Shown here: positions 25,411-34,468 of the stretch, in pieces | Numbering within the stretch: position 1 is the first letter of the stretch | Layout: each line of letters begins with the position of its first letter | Source: Bacillaceae bacterium SAS-127 | GTDB taxonomy: Bacteria; Bacillota; Bacilli; Bacillales; Domibacillaceae | Reading direction: 5' to 3' | NCBI GenBank assembly: GCA_002261155.1 | Contig: NKXN01000001.1 | Coordinates: 1-47,351 of the forward strand | DNA: 47,351 nt | Made by a program: the position numbers and the translations under genes | Notes under the pieces: model-generated | What the model was told of the DNA's origin: nothing | Databases searched by the model: none | What the model saw: the letters and a program-made list of their open reading frames with translations, nothing else

Positions 25411-25429
25411 AATAATGAAAATCATTCTT
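25411..25429. promoter_or_regulatory. Fur-family-like box before the metal transporter
   Basis: AATGA-AAA-TCATT is a perfect dyad. The surrounding 19 bases match 15 of 19 positions of the classical Fur box. It touches the TTGACT -35 element (25428-25433). A Fur, Zur or PerR type repressor is likely; which metal is sensed cannot be told. Confidence 0.55.
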
Positions 25430-25467
25430 GACTAAAGTTTCTCTATGTTATATTTTTTGTATATAGG

Positions 25468-25482
25468 CAACTTAATTAGTTG
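25468..25482. promoter_or_regulatory. Second dyad, CAACT-TAATT-AGTTG
   Basis: This perfect inverted repeat lies just downstream of the likely -10 (TATATT, 25449-25454), inside the early transcribed region of the metal transporter operon. It could be a DtxR/MntR-type operator working as a block, but it is not a close match to the B. subtilis MntR box I know. Confidence 0.4.
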
Positions 25483-25597
25483 TGAGCATAAAACATTTCT
25501 TATGTTCATACATAGCATAGAAAAGAAAGGAGTTTTTTAGGTTAAAAGTTGCATTCAGGCAAAAAAATAGCATGAAACAAAAAGGGAGGATCATAGA

Positions 25598-26548
25598 ATG
25601 AAAAAAATGTATGTCATGTTTACACTTATACTTGCGATGATGTTAACGGCTTGTTCATCATCTAATAGTGAGGGGAATTCAGAGAAAGCAAATAAATCGA
25701 AGGAATTAAATGGTCCATTAGTTATCACAACGACAATTGCGCAAATTGGTGACATTGTTAAAAATGTAGGTGGAGAGCATGTGAAAGTGGAAAGTTTAAT
25801 GGGACCAGGAACAGACCCCCATCTATACAAAGCGACTCAAGGAGACATTGCAAAGTTAAGTAAAGCAGATATCATTTTTTATAATGGCCTACATTTAGAA
25901 GGAAAAATGAATGATATATTTGAAAAAATGAGAAAAGAAAAGCCAACATATGCTGTTGCAGAAAATATTCCGGATGAAAAATTACAAGCGGATAGCGAAG
26001 ATAAAACGATTGTTGACCCTCATGTGTGGTTCAACGCTCAACTTTGGAAGTATGCGGTTGAAGAAGTAGAAGCTGGGTTAATCGAACAAGATCCAGTTCA
26101 TAAAGAAGACTATGAAAAAAATGCTAAAAAATATATTGCGATGCTTGAAGAATTAGATGCTTATGGGAAAGAGCAAGTTCAAACGATTCCAGAAGAAAGT
26201 AGAGTATTAGTTACGGCTCATGATGCGTTCGGTTATTTCGGTACGGCCTATGGTTTTGAAGTAATGGGCTTACAAGGATTAAGCACAGATTCAGAATATG
26301 GATTAAGAGATGTTCAAGCATTAGTAGATACTCTCGTTCAAAAGAATATTAAAGCTGTTTTTATTGAAAGTTCGATTTCAGATCGCTCCATTAATGCTGT
26401 AGTAGAAGGGACAAAAAAGAAAGGGCATGAGGTACAGATAGGTGGGGAATTATTCTCAGATGCTATGGGAGAAGAGGGAACACCTGAAAGTACGTATGAA
26501 GGGATGTTTAAGCATAACATCGATACCGTTGTATCTTCATTAAAATAA
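25598..26548 (+). CDS. mntA: Metal ABC transporter substrate-binding lipoprotein (MntA/TroA type)
   Basis: This cluster A-I solute-binding protein has 316 residues. It is a lipoprotein with lipobox LTAC and a serine-rich linker. Metal ligands expected for the family are visible: His in GTDPHLYKAT, His in VDPHVWFNAQ, His in VTAHDAFGYFG, and Asp in GELFSDAMG. The His at the third site matches TroA and Bacillus MntA rather than the Glu of PsaA. Mn2+ is the most likely cargo, but Zn2+ or Fe2+ is possible. It heads a four-gene operon with a strong AGGGAGG ribosome site. Confidence 0.88.
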   Translation: MKKMYVMFTLILAMMLTACSSSNSEGNSEKANKSKELNGPLVITTTIAQIGDIVKNVGGEHVKVESLMGPGTDPHLYKATQGDIAKLSKADIIFYNGLHLEGKMNDIFEKMRKEKPTYAVAENIPDEKLQADSEDKTIVDPHVWFNAQLWKYAVEEVEAGLIEQDPVHKEDYEKNAKKYIAMLEELDAYGKEQVQTIPEESRVLVTAHDAFGYFGTAYGFEVMGLQGLSTDSEYGLRDVQALVDTLVQKNIKAVFIESSISDRSINAVVEGTKKKGHEVQIGGELFSDAMGEEGTPESTYEGMFKHNIDTVVSSLK

Positions 26549-26567
26549 ACGAGCAGGAGGTAGCAAC

Positions 26568-27329
26568 ATGAACCCGTTAAAAGTAGATAATCTGACGGTT
26601 GCTTATCAAAAGAAGCCAGTTTTGAAAGAAGTAAGTTTTAAAGTGCCTGAAGGAAAGTTAATCGGTATTATCGGCCCGAATGGAGCTGGAAAGTCAACAT
26701 TGATTAAAGGAATTCTAGGTCTAATACCGAAAGCTTCTGGAGAAGTTAACATATACGATAAACCATATAATAAGCAACGAAAGCTAGTCGGCTATGTTCC
26801 TCAACGTGGATCGGTGGATTGGGATTTTCCAACGAATGCTATTGATGTTGTCTTAATGGGGCGATATGGGCATATCGGATGGGTGAAACGTCCAAAAAAA
26901 GAAGACATTGAATTTGCTTATAGTTGTCTTGAAAAAGTTGGAATGAAAGAGTTTGCTAATAGACAAATTAGTCAACTTTCTGGTGGACAGCAACAACGGG
27001 TCTTTTTAGCTAGAGCTCTTGCTCAAGATGCTACTGTTTATTTTATGGATGAACCGTTCGTTGGAGTTGATGCCGCTACTGAAAAAGCGATTATTTCGTT
27101 GTTAAATGAGTTGAAAGCGCGAGGAAAAACAGTACTTGTTGTTCATCACGATCTCCAAACTGTGAAAGAATATTTCGATTGGGTCATGTTGTTGAATGTG
27201 AAATTAATTGAAATTGGACCGGCAAATTCAGTGTTTACTTTAGATAATCTTCAAAAAACATATGGTGGACGATTAGCCTTTTTAGAAAAAGGAGCTTTTC
27301 TCACGGAAAGCCAAACGAGGGAAGATTAA
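26568..27329 (+). CDS. mntB: Metal ABC transporter ATP-binding protein (MntB type)
   Basis: This ATPase has 253 residues. The Walker A is GPNGAGKST, the ABC signature LSGGQQQR, the Walker B VYFMDEPF, and the switch histidine lies in VVHHDL. It powers metal import by the two permeases encoded after it. The gene starts 20 bases after mntA, and its stop is one base before the next gene. The order of binding protein, ATPase, permease, permease equals the Tro/Mnt systems. Confidence 0.92.
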   Translation: MNPLKVDNLTVAYQKKPVLKEVSFKVPEGKLIGIIGPNGAGKSTLIKGILGLIPKASGEVNIYDKPYNKQRKLVGYVPQRGSVDWDFPTNAIDVVLMGRYGHIGWVKRPKKEDIEFAYSCLEKVGMKEFANRQISQLSGGQQQRVFLARALAQDATVYFMDEPFVGVDAATEKAIISLLNELKARGKTVLVVHHDLQTVKEYFDWVMLLNVKLIEIGPANSVFTLDNLQKTYGGRLAFLEKGAFLTESQTRED

Positions 27330-27330
27330 C

Positions 27331-28266
27331 ATGGAACATCTTATAATTATGCTGAAAGATGCAAATACTCAATGGGTATTACTAGGGTCTCTTCTTTTAG
27401 GGGCAGCGAGTGGGGTGCTAGGGAGCTTTGCTTTACTTAAAAAGCAAAGCTTGATCGGTGATGCAATGGCTCACGCAGCTTTGCCAGGTGTTTGTATCGC
27501 TTTTTTACTTACAGGAGAAAAGTCGTTACCTTGGCTATTGTTAGGAGCTACGATAACAGGATTGCTTGCGACTTATTGTATTCAAGCAATTACTAGACAC
27601 TCGCGTTTAAAAACTGATACAGCTATTGGTTTAGTATTATCTGTCTTCTTTGGTATTGGGATTGTATTATTAACAAAGGCAGCACAAACTAGCACTGGAA
27701 ATAAAAGTGGATTAGATGATTTTATTTTTGGGCAGGCTGCATCAATGGTCGGGCAAGATGTCAAAATTATAACATCTGTTTCTGCTTTACTGGTTTTTAT
27801 TATCTTTCTATTCTTTAAAGAATTTAAGGTATTAACGTTTGATCCTGATTTCGCTCAAGGGATTGGCTTTCCATCCAAAACATTAAACTTATTGTTAATG
27901 ACATTAATAACAGGGGCTGTTGTTATTGGTATTCAAGCTGTCGGCGTTGTATTAATGGCTGCGATGCTTATAACTCCTGCTATTTCTGCTAGATATTGGA
28001 CGGAAGATCTAGGGCATATGGTTGTGATTGCTGGAGTGATTGGCGCGTTTTCTGGAGTGACTGGAACTTTAATTAGTACGATGGCTGTAGGTTTGCCGAC
28101 GGGCCCTTTAATTGTTTTAGCTGCTACGTCTACTTTCGTTGTTTCATTGTTGTTCTCACCGAAACGAGGCTTGTTAATGAAATTAATCAAGCTATATCGA
28201 TTACGTAAGTCGGTGGCTAATGAACAATCGCTAAATACTCTTGTCAGAAAGCATGAGAGGGGGTAG
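27331..28266 (+). CDS. mntC: Metal ABC transporter permease (MntC type)
   Basis: This ABC-3 family permease of 311 residues has about eight or nine membrane segments. GSFALLKKQSLIGDAMAHAALPG near the N-terminus is the family signature, and LKTDTAIGLVLSVFFGIGIV is also characteristic. A cytoplasmic basic tail ends the protein. It pairs with the following permease to form the membrane channel. Confidence 0.9.
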   Translation: MEHLIIMLKDANTQWVLLGSLLLGAASGVLGSFALLKKQSLIGDAMAHAALPGVCIAFLLTGEKSLPWLLLGATITGLLATYCIQAITRHSRLKTDTAIGLVLSVFFGIGIVLLTKAAQTSTGNKSGLDDFIFGQAASMVGQDVKIITSVSALLVFIIFLFFKEFKVLTFDPDFAQGIGFPSKTLNLLLMTLITGAVVIGIQAVGVVLMAAMLITPAISARYWTEDLGHMVVIAGVIGAFSGVTGTLISTMAVGLPTGPLIVLAATSTFVVSLLFSPKRGLLMKLIKLYRLRKSVANEQSLNTLVRKHERG

Positions 28267-28270
28267 ACAG

Positions 28271-29182
28271 ATGAGTTATGAGGCTTGGATCATTCTAACG
28301 GGCTCTTTAGTAGGGATTACTTGTGGTGTTACTGGTTGTTTTTTGATCTTAAGGAAAATGGCGATGCTAGCGGATGCCATTAGCCATACAGTATTGCTTG
28401 GAATTGTGCTCGCATTTTTAGTTACTCATAGTCTTGATGGGATTTATATGTTTATTGGAGCAACCATTGTCGGACTATTGACCGCTTTTTTTGTTCAGTT
28501 GTTAGACTCGAGTGGTGTGCAGTCGGATGCTGCCATCGGAGTCGTTTTCACTTCTTTATTTGCATTAGGGGTTATATTGATCTCATTGTTTGCTGGAAAT
28601 GCTCATTTAGACGTCGATCATGCATTGATGGGTGAAATTACGTTCATCCCTTGGGATACAGTGGATCTTTTTGGTCTGACGGGTGTTCCGAAGGCCGTTT
28701 GGATGCTTGGAACGGTTCTTATATTTAACTTAACGGTTATTACGTTATTTTATAAAGAGCTAAAAATCAGTTCTTTCGATCCGGCTTTAGCGGCCGCGAT
28801 TGGTATACCGGTTCTTTTTATTCACTATTTATTAATGGGGATGGTTTCAATTACCACTGTTGCTTCTTTTGATAGTGTTGGAGCGATTTTAGTCGTTGCA
28901 ATGTTAATTGTTCCGGGAGCGACCGCTTATTTATTAACGGATAAACTAAGTGTGATGCTCATTTTAAGCGGTGTAATCGGTGTAGTATCGGCCGTTAGCG
29001 GTTACTATGCGGCGACGATTCTAAATGTTTCTATTTCTGGAGCGATGGCGACAATGCTTGGATTAATCTTTGCGGTGGTATTCGTCTTATCTCCAAGTCA
29101 CGGCTTGTTGTCAAAGTGGATTATGAGAAGGAAATATATTCAATCGAAGAAAACAGGAGCAAAACCGCTCCAACAGTCATAA
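28271..29182 (+). CDS. mntD: Metal ABC transporter permease (MntD type)
   Basis: This second ABC-3 permease has about 303 residues. It shows the parallel signature GCFLILRKMAMLADAISHTVLLG and QSDAAIGVVFTSLFALGVI. The start is ATG 28271, with GAGAGGGGG upstream. An in-frame TTG at 28241 would overlap the preceding gene and place the ribosome site inside the ORF. The operon ends here with a strong terminator. Having two different permeases is normal in TroABCD/MntABCD systems. Confidence 0.9.
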   Translation: MSYEAWIILTGSLVGITCGVTGCFLILRKMAMLADAISHTVLLGIVLAFLVTHSLDGIYMFIGATIVGLLTAFFVQLLDSSGVQSDAAIGVVFTSLFALGVILISLFAGNAHLDVDHALMGEITFIPWDTVDLFGLTGVPKAVWMLGTVLIFNLTVITLFYKELKISSFDPALAAAIGIPVLFIHYLLMGMVSITTVASFDSVGAILVVAMLIVPGATAYLLTDKLSVMLILSGVIGVVSAVSGYYAATILNVSISGAMATMLGLIFAVVFVLSPSHGLLSKWIMRRKYIQSKKTGAKPLQQS

Positions 29183-29213
29183 CAAAAAGCCAGGGGCATC
29201 CTGGCTTTTTGTT
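29181..29213. terminator. Bidirectional terminator
   Basis: AACAAAAAGCCAGG / CCTGGCTTTTTGTT with a GGCAT loop separates the metal transporter operon from the convergent radical-SAM gene. Confidence 0.88.
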
Positions 29214-29220
29214 ATGATCA

Positions 29221-30327
29221 TTAAACGATTTCTGCCTTCTTTATAAAGTCTTCTTGCTCATAATAGGCATGTTTCACTAAAATATTCGGTCCGAGACATT
29301 GGACGCTTGGGCAGTGACAGTTTAATTGAGAAGCGAGGGAGGAGTTCATCCAAGTTTGATACGTTTCATGTAACGTATTCGTTTGAATATTCCCCAATGG
29401 AGGAGCATCTCCAAAGTCTGTCACAATAATATCACCATTAAAGATATTAATATTGAGTCTAGAACGTCCATCTGGGTCATTTCTCACTGTGACCATATTT
29501 TCATTTCGTAGCCGTTTTAATAATGTTTGGTCCTCTACATCTTGGCTACATGAATAAAATGGAAGTGTCCCGAACAGCATCCAAATGTTTGGGTCACGAA
29601 CATCGAGTAAATGATGAATCGCTTCACGCATCTCTTGCAAAGAAAGGGATTCTAATGCACTCGCGAAATCGCTAGGGTACATCGGATGAACCTCATGGCG
29701 AGCACAGCCCATTTCATCGACGATTTGGCGATGAATCTTCTCTAAATAAGGAAGGGTTTTTTTATTTAACATCGTTTCCGCTGAGACCATAACACCCATT
29801 TTTGACAGTGCTTTACTATTATCGATCATTCTTTGGAAAAGAGCTTCTCGTTGGGCAAACGTCGGTTTTCGTTCCATGTTCGCGAACCCGGTTTCTACAA
29901 ACTCTTCTATTGTTCCCCAGTTATGCGAAATGTGCAACACATCTAAATAAGGGGCAATTTCTTCATAGCGGGACAATTCAATTGTTAAATTTGAATTGAT
30001 TTGCGTGTATACATCGCGTTCATGGGCATATTTTAACAGTGGTAGCACATAGTTACGAACGGAAGATTTAGATAGCATCGGCTCACCACCTGTAATGCTA
30101 AGTGCTCGCAAGTCCGGCACTTCCTCTAGCCTACGAATAAGCAACTCAAGCGGCAAGGCTTCGGGATCTTTTGTTTGTAATGTATAGCCAACTGCACAAT
30201 GCTCACAACGCATATTACATAATGTCGTTGTCGTAAACTCAACATTTGATAACCTCATGTGACCTGCTGTTTGGATATCTAAATAAGATTCCCATGGGTC
30301 AAATTGTGGATGGATCATTTGTTTCAT
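29221..30327 (-). CDS. yfkAB: Radical SAM/CxCxxxxC motif protein YfkAB
   Basis: This is a radical-SAM enzyme of 368 residues. The Fe-S motif is CNMRCEHC at about residues 37-44, followed by SITGGEPMLSKSSV for SAM binding. A C-terminal CHCPSVQC gives the CxCxxxxC motif that names the family in Bacillus and may hold an auxiliary cluster. The substrate is unknown. It is monocistronic, with convergent mnt genes below and a divergent lipoprotein gene above. Confidence 0.88.
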   Translation of the reverse strand: MKQMIHPQFDPWESYLDIQTAGHMRLSNVEFTTTTLCNMRCEHCAVGYTLQTKDPEALPLELLIRRLEEVPDLRALSITGGEPMLSKSSVRNYVLPLLKYAHERDVYTQINSNLTIELSRYEEIAPYLDVLHISHNWGTIEEFVETGFANMERKPTFAQREALFQRMIDNSKALSKMGVMVSAETMLNKKTLPYLEKIHRQIVDEMGCARHEVHPMYPSDFASALESLSLQEMREAIHHLLDVRDPNIWMLFGTLPFYSCSQDVEDQTLLKRLRNENMVTVRNDPDGRSRLNINIFNGDIIVTDFGDAPPLGNIQTNTLHETYQTWMNSSLASQLNCHCPSVQCLGPNILVKHAYYEQEDFIKKAEIV

Positions 30328-30495
30328 TGTAAAACCTCTTTTCTATAGACAATTAATATTATACCTCTTTTAGAAAAGAAATGGCTAGGGTAAAAACGGA
30401 TTTAAGCAAGCTGTTTCTTCGATGCTATTTGATAAAATGTTACATTTATAGTATCAATCTTGAGACCTATTTTTCTATTTTTTAGTGTCTTTTCT

Positions 30496-30523
30496 TTGGA
30501 AACAATTTCACGTGTGATACAAT
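30496..30523 (+). promoter_or_regulatory. SigA promoter of the repeat lipoprotein
   Basis: TTGGAA and TACAAT are separated by 16 bases, about 40 bases before the start codon. The leader includes GGAGGGAGAG as ribosome site. Confidence 0.6.
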
Positions 30524-30561
30524 GTAGGCGTGTTAATTAGTAGTTGGAGGGAGAGATACAT

Positions 30562-31254
30562 ATGAAAAAAATGACAACTGTCATGGGAGCTGTATTATTA
30601 GCTGGTGGCGTATTAGCTGCGTGCTCGGATGCGGATACGACTAAAAACGAAGAGACTCCTGAGAATGAAGAAGTAAAGCAAGCAGCGGATCCGGCGGTAG
30701 AATCTGAACAAAATACAGAGAGCGAAACGCCTGAGTCTGCAGAGGGAGACAAAGAAAGCGAAGTAGCAGTGGAAGAAGTCGAGGCTAAAGGAATTTACAA
30801 TGGCATGGCCGACCCTCATACGGTTGAAATTAATGTAGATGGGGAAGATAAAGCGTTTCAAGTGAACCCTGAGGGCGAAGAAGTGAAGAAATTCGACGCG
30901 TTAGAAGAAGGGTCAGAAGTGACGTTTGTTTATAAAACAGAAGGCGAACAAATGACGATTACACAAGTGAAATCGGTAGAACCTAAGCAGGAAGTTGAAA
31001 GTGAAGCAACAGAACCTGCAAAGGAACCTACAGAAAATGAAGCAGCAGTGGACGAAGTAGAGGCAATAGGTATTTATAATGGCATGGCTGACCTTCATAC
31101 AGTAGAACTTAATGTAGATGGGGAAGACCAGGCGTTTCAAATCAACCCTGAAGGTGAAGAAGTGAAGAAGTTTGACGCGTTAGAAGAAGGAACAGAAGTG
31201 ACGTTTGTTTATAAAACAGAAGGCGAACAAATGACAATCACGCAAGTAAAATAA
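30562..31254 (+). CDS. Lipoprotein with two tandem repeats
   Basis: This is a 230-residue lipoprotein. The signal peptide ends in the lipobox LAAC. An acidic, low-complexity linker (E, T, S, A rich) is followed by two copies of a domain of about 65 residues, each beginning VEA.GIYNGMAD and ending KTEGEQMTITQVK. The copies are close to identical and contain a shared GEEVKKFDALEEG segment. They are joined by another acidic linker. The fold may be a small beta barrel; no enzyme motif is seen. ATG 30562 is used because GGAGGGAGAG lies just upstream. Confidence 0.8.
   Translation: MKKMTTVMGAVLLAGGVLAACSDADTTKNEETPENEEVKQAADPAVESEQNTESETPESAEGDKESEVAVEEVEAKGIYNGMADPHTVEINVDGEDKAFQVNPEGEEVKKFDALEEGSEVTFVYKTEGEQMTITQVKSVEPKQEVESEATEPAKEPTENEAAVDEVEAIGIYNGMADLHTVELNVDGEDQAFQINPEGEEVKKFDALEEGTEVTFVYKTEGEQMTITQVK
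30776..31252 (+). repeat. Tandem coding duplication in the lipoprotein gene
   Basis: Two units of about 200 bases (roughly 30776-30975 and 31055-31252) are highly similar. They share identical blocks, the longest about 40 bases near the 3' end of each unit. A stretch of about 80 bases encoding a Glu/Pro-rich linker separates them. The DNA-level similarity points to fairly recent duplication or ongoing homogenisation. Confidence 0.8.
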
Positions 31255-31258
31255 GTAA

Positions 31259-31306
31259 AAAACCGGAACGAAAGAGAGAAATTTATCTTTCGTTCCGGTT
31301 TTTTTA
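31259..31306 (+). terminator. Rho-independent terminator
   Basis: AACCGGAACGAAAGA / TCTTTCGTTCCGGTT with a run of seven Ts follows the lipoprotein gene. The T run overlaps the reconstructed stop of the opposing chemotaxis receptor. Confidence 0.88.
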
Positions 31307-31362
31307 TTCGAATCGCTCAATGATTTCTGTTAAAGATTTAGAGATTTCTTGAAGCTCCGTAC

Positions 31363-33039
31363 TCATTTTGCAAGGCTCTCCATCGCTTTTATTTGCTGCT
31401 CGGTGGATGCGGCTACTTCGATCGTTTTATTTCTGGATTTATTTGCATAGTCCGTTACTTGTTCTAATGAAGCCAAGATCTCTTCTGAACCGGCAGACAT
31501 TTCTTCTGTAGTCGCAGAAGTTTCTTGTACCTCATCATTGACAGAACTTACGGATTGATAGATTTCTTTAAGCATTTCACCAATTTGTTGGACAGCTTGG
31601 GCACCATTTGTCACTTTTGTAGAAGTGGACGTCATATCAGTCCTCACGCCATTAGTGACTTCAGCAAAACTTTCAATAAGTACTCGGATTTCTTCAGCTG
31701 AATGTTTCGATTGTTCAGCAAGGTGGCGAACTTCATCAGCCACAACAGCAAATCCTTTGCCGTATTCCCCCGCTCTAGCGGCCTCAATCGCTGCGTTTAA
31801 GGCTAATAGATTCGTTTGTTCGGCTATGCCAGTCATGACGTTTGTAATATCTTGAATTTGCTGATATTTCGCTGTTAAATCTTCAACTTTATCTCCTGTT
31901 TGTAGTACGAGGGTTTTTACATCTTGAATTTGGTTAACGACCTGTAAGGATTCTTTATGACAATTTTGAACGAATTCGGTCACACCACTCGAGGTTTCTG
32001 CCATCGTTGTAGCTGAATCAGCAATTTTTTGAACGCCGAGAGACATTTCTTCCATTGCTCGAACAGCTTCTTCGTTATTTTGAACAGATCGTGAACTTCC
32101 GGATGCTACTTCGTCCATGCTTTGATTAATTGTACGATTCGCTTCTTGTGTTTCCTCCACTGTATTAAAAAGTTTGTTCGATGAAACTTGTAGATGGCTT
32201 GCTTGGCTACTTATTCTCGATAAAATAGCACTCAGTTGCTCAATAGAAGTTGAAAATGAGCGAACAAGAGAAGAGATTTCGTCTTTTTTGTTTGTGCGAA
32301 TGGTAGCAATTCTTTGATTGGCGACGCTCCAGCGACCATCAGCAAAATCTCCTAATGCTTGACTAACAGTGCTAAGAGGCGCTAACGTTCTTTTTACATA
32401 AAAATACAATGTTATACATACAACAATAATGAGAAGTAAAAAAGTGATCCCAAATATCGGGATAGATGATTTCAGTAATTCAGATTGAATAGAAACGACA
32501 CTATCCGCTGCGATATCGACCCCTAATATACCGACTATTTCTCCGTTGCTATCTTTGATTGGAGCAAAAGCAGATAAATATCTTCCATACTGTGGGTCAT
32601 TAATAATTTTTGTACTTGTTGTTTTGCCTTCTAATACAGGCTTTACATCATCATAAGTGGTACCTGTAGTCTCTTGACCGATTGTCGCACCATCTTTTGA
32701 GTCTTTAGGATAACCATCCATCATGATTTGGACAGACTTTTCGTCTGCACGTAATGTATATATGTATAGAACTCCTGTACTGTCTAATGTTTCGATTAAC
32801 TGATCCTTCACTTCAAAATACGATTCATTTTCTTCTGGTTTTTCAATAAAACGGCCATAAGTATCTCCGTTTAGTCGCTCCGCTATATGCTTTGCGGTTG
32901 CTGTTCCTTGAATGCCGATTGTTTTTTCCACTGTGCCATAAGAACTGCGAATAAGTAAAAATACAACTGATAGAAAGACCACAGCCATAACGGTCATAAA
33001 AATGAGAGTGATCCTCGTACTAATCAATTTGTTCCGCAA
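31363..33039 (-). CDS. Methyl-accepting chemotaxis protein
   Basis: This membrane chemoreceptor has an N-terminal helix, an extracellular Cache-type sensor (about 35-180), a second helix (about 195-220), HAMP, and a long signalling coiled coil. The tip motif is [24 protein letters not shown], where CheA/CheW bind. TTG 33039 is chosen with AAGGAAG about 8 bases upstream. The ORF stops at TGA after ESLAK. Adding one A to the AAAA run there restores [19 protein letters not shown] and a stop at 31304, a normal receptor C-terminus. The last 20 residues are therefore probably lost to a one-base deletion or a sequencing error. Confidence 0.9.
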   Translation of the reverse strand: MRNKLISTRITLIFMTVMAVVFLSVVFLLIRSSYGTVEKTIGIQGTATAKHIAERLNGDTYGRFIEKPEENESYFEVKDQLIETLDSTGVLYIYTLRADEKSVQIMMDGYPKDSKDGATIGQETTGTTYDDVKPVLEGKTTSTKIINDPQYGRYLSAFAPIKDSNGEIVGILGVDIAADSVVSIQSELLKSSIPIFGITFLLLIIVVCITLYFYVKRTLAPLSTVSQALGDFADGRWSVANQRIATIRTNKKDEISSLVRSFSTSIEQLSAILSRISSQASHLQVSSNKLFNTVEETQEANRTINQSMDEVASGSSRSVQNNEEAVRAMEEMSLGVQKIADSATTMAETSSGVTEFVQNCHKESLQVVNQIQDVKTLVLQTGDKVEDLTAKYQQIQDITNVMTGIAEQTNLLALNAAIEAARAGEYGKGFAVVADEVRHLAEQSKHSAEEIRVLIESFAEVTNGVRTDMTSTSTKVTNGAQAVQQIGEMLKEIYQSVSSVNDEVQETSATTEEMSAGSEEILASLEQVTDYANKSRNKTIEVAASTEQQIKAMESLAK

Positions 33040-33073
33040 GAAACCCACTTCCTTTTAGTAGTTATTTTTCTTT

Positions 33074-33100
33074 ATATCGGAAGAAAACGAGTATTCTTTA
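33074..33100 (-). promoter_or_regulatory. Sigma-D promoter of the chemotaxis receptor
   Basis: Read on the minus strand, TAAA is followed after exactly 15 bases by TCCGATAT, one base off the sigma-D consensus GCCGATAT. It sits about 35 bases before the start codon. This ties the receptor to the motility regulon. Confidence 0.75.
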
Positions 33101-33151
33101 TATTTGTTGTTTTCTTATTTAGAGAAAATACCAAATTTATAAAAATGTAGA

Positions 33152-33187
33152 TAAATAAAAAGGGGGAACCAAATGATGGTTCCCTCT
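33152..33187 (-). terminator. Terminator of proBA
   Basis: Read on the minus strand, GGGAACC / GGTTCCC is followed by CCTTTTTATTT just past the proA stop. Confidence 0.8.
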
Positions 33188-33205
33188 GATAGTCGTCTTT
33201 TTTAG

Positions 33206-34447
33206 TTAAGCGCGAATTTGTCCATGTCCCTTTACTAATGATTTAGTTGTTGTAATGGCTTTAAGTCCCATTGGTCCGCGAGCATGAAGTTTTTGTGTAC
33301 TAATGCCAATTTCAGCACCAAGTCCAAATTGCTCACCGTCCGTAAAGCGGGTAGAGGCGTTATGATAAAGAACAGCTGCATCAATGGCTCGGAAAAACCA
33401 GTCGACGTTGTCCGTTGTTTCTGAAACGATAGCTTCTGAATGTTTTGTGCCAAACATATTGATATGAGTGACAGCTTCTTTCACATTCGCTACTGTTTTT
33501 ACAGCGATAATAGGTGCTAAATATTCAGTGCTCCAGTCTTCATCCGTTGCTTCCTTCACAAAAGCAAATTCGTTTGCTAACGTTTGATCTCCTCGAAGTT
33601 CTACACCTTGATTGTGTAAACTGTGCAAAATAGCCGATTGATGAGGCCAGTCTCGATGAATTAGTAATGTTTCTGCTGCATTACAAACAGATGGTCGATG
33701 AGTTTTGGCATTGACAGCAATGTCGATGGCCATTTGTTCTTGGGCGCTTTCATCGATAAATACGTGGCAATTTCCAACTCCAGTTTCAAGTACGGGAACG
33801 GTGGCTTGACGAATGACTGTTTGAATAAGTCCAGCACCACCACGTGGAATTAATACGTCTAAGTATTCGTTTAACTGAAACATTTTAGAAGCTGTTTCCC
33901 GACTCGTATCTTCTAATAGTTGGAGAGCGTCCGCTGGAATAGGGGACTGCTGCAATGCTGTCTTCATCACTTCCACTAGCGCTTGATTGGAATGAGTGGC
34001 GGAAGAACTACCTCGTAAAAGCACGGCATTCCCTGCTTTTAAGCATAAAGCGGCAGCATCTACGGTCACATTCGGGCGAGCTTCATAGACCATACCGATC
34101 ACGCCAAGTGGCACACGAACAGTTTCAATTTTTAAGTCGTTATCAAGTGCCGATTCATCGGTCACTTCTCCAACTGGATCTTTTAATTGAATCAGTTGGC
34201 GGACACCATCAGCGATTTGCTGAATGCGTTCCTCAGTCAACTGCAAGCGATCTAAAATGTTAGGAGAGAAACCTGCTTGAACTCCATTTTCCATATCCTT
34301 CGCATTTTCTTGCAAAATAAAGCCGGATTGTTGAACAAGAGCCTCAGCAATTGTTTCTAATCCTTGATTCTTTTCATTTTCAGACAGTAGACTCATTTGA
34401 AGAGAGGCTGCCTTTAGTAGCTTTGCTTTTTCAATTAGTTCACTCAT
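33206..34447 (-). CDS. proA: Glutamate-5-semialdehyde dehydrogenase
   Basis: ProA reduces gamma-glutamyl phosphate with NADPH to glutamate semialdehyde, the second step of proline synthesis. The 413-residue sequence has the ALDH-like cofactor region (LLRGSSSATHSN) and the catalytic cysteine in VGNCHVFID. It ends with FGLGAEIGISTQKLHARGP, typical of ProA. It follows proB by 21 bases in one operon under T-box control. This anabolic pair responds to proline starvation. Confidence 0.96.
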   Translation of the reverse strand: MSELIEKAKLLKAASLQMSLLSENEKNQGLETIAEALVQQSGFILQENAKDMENGVQAGFSPNILDRLQLTEERIQQIADGVRQLIQLKDPVGEVTDESALDNDLKIETVRVPLGVIGMVYEARPNVTVDAAALCLKAGNAVLLRGSSSATHSNQALVEVMKTALQQSPIPADALQLLEDTSRETASKMFQLNEYLDVLIPRGGAGLIQTVIRQATVPVLETGVGNCHVFIDESAQEQMAIDIAVNAKTHRPSVCNAAETLLIHRDWPHQSAILHSLHNQGVELRGDQTLANEFAFVKEATDEDWSTEYLAPIIAVKTVANVKEAVTHINMFGTKHSEAIVSETTDNVDWFFRAIDAAVLYHNASTRFTDGEQFGLGAEIGISTQKLHARGPMGLKAITTTKSLVKGHGQIRA

Positions 34448-34468
34448 GTTTTTTATTCTCCCATCTTA

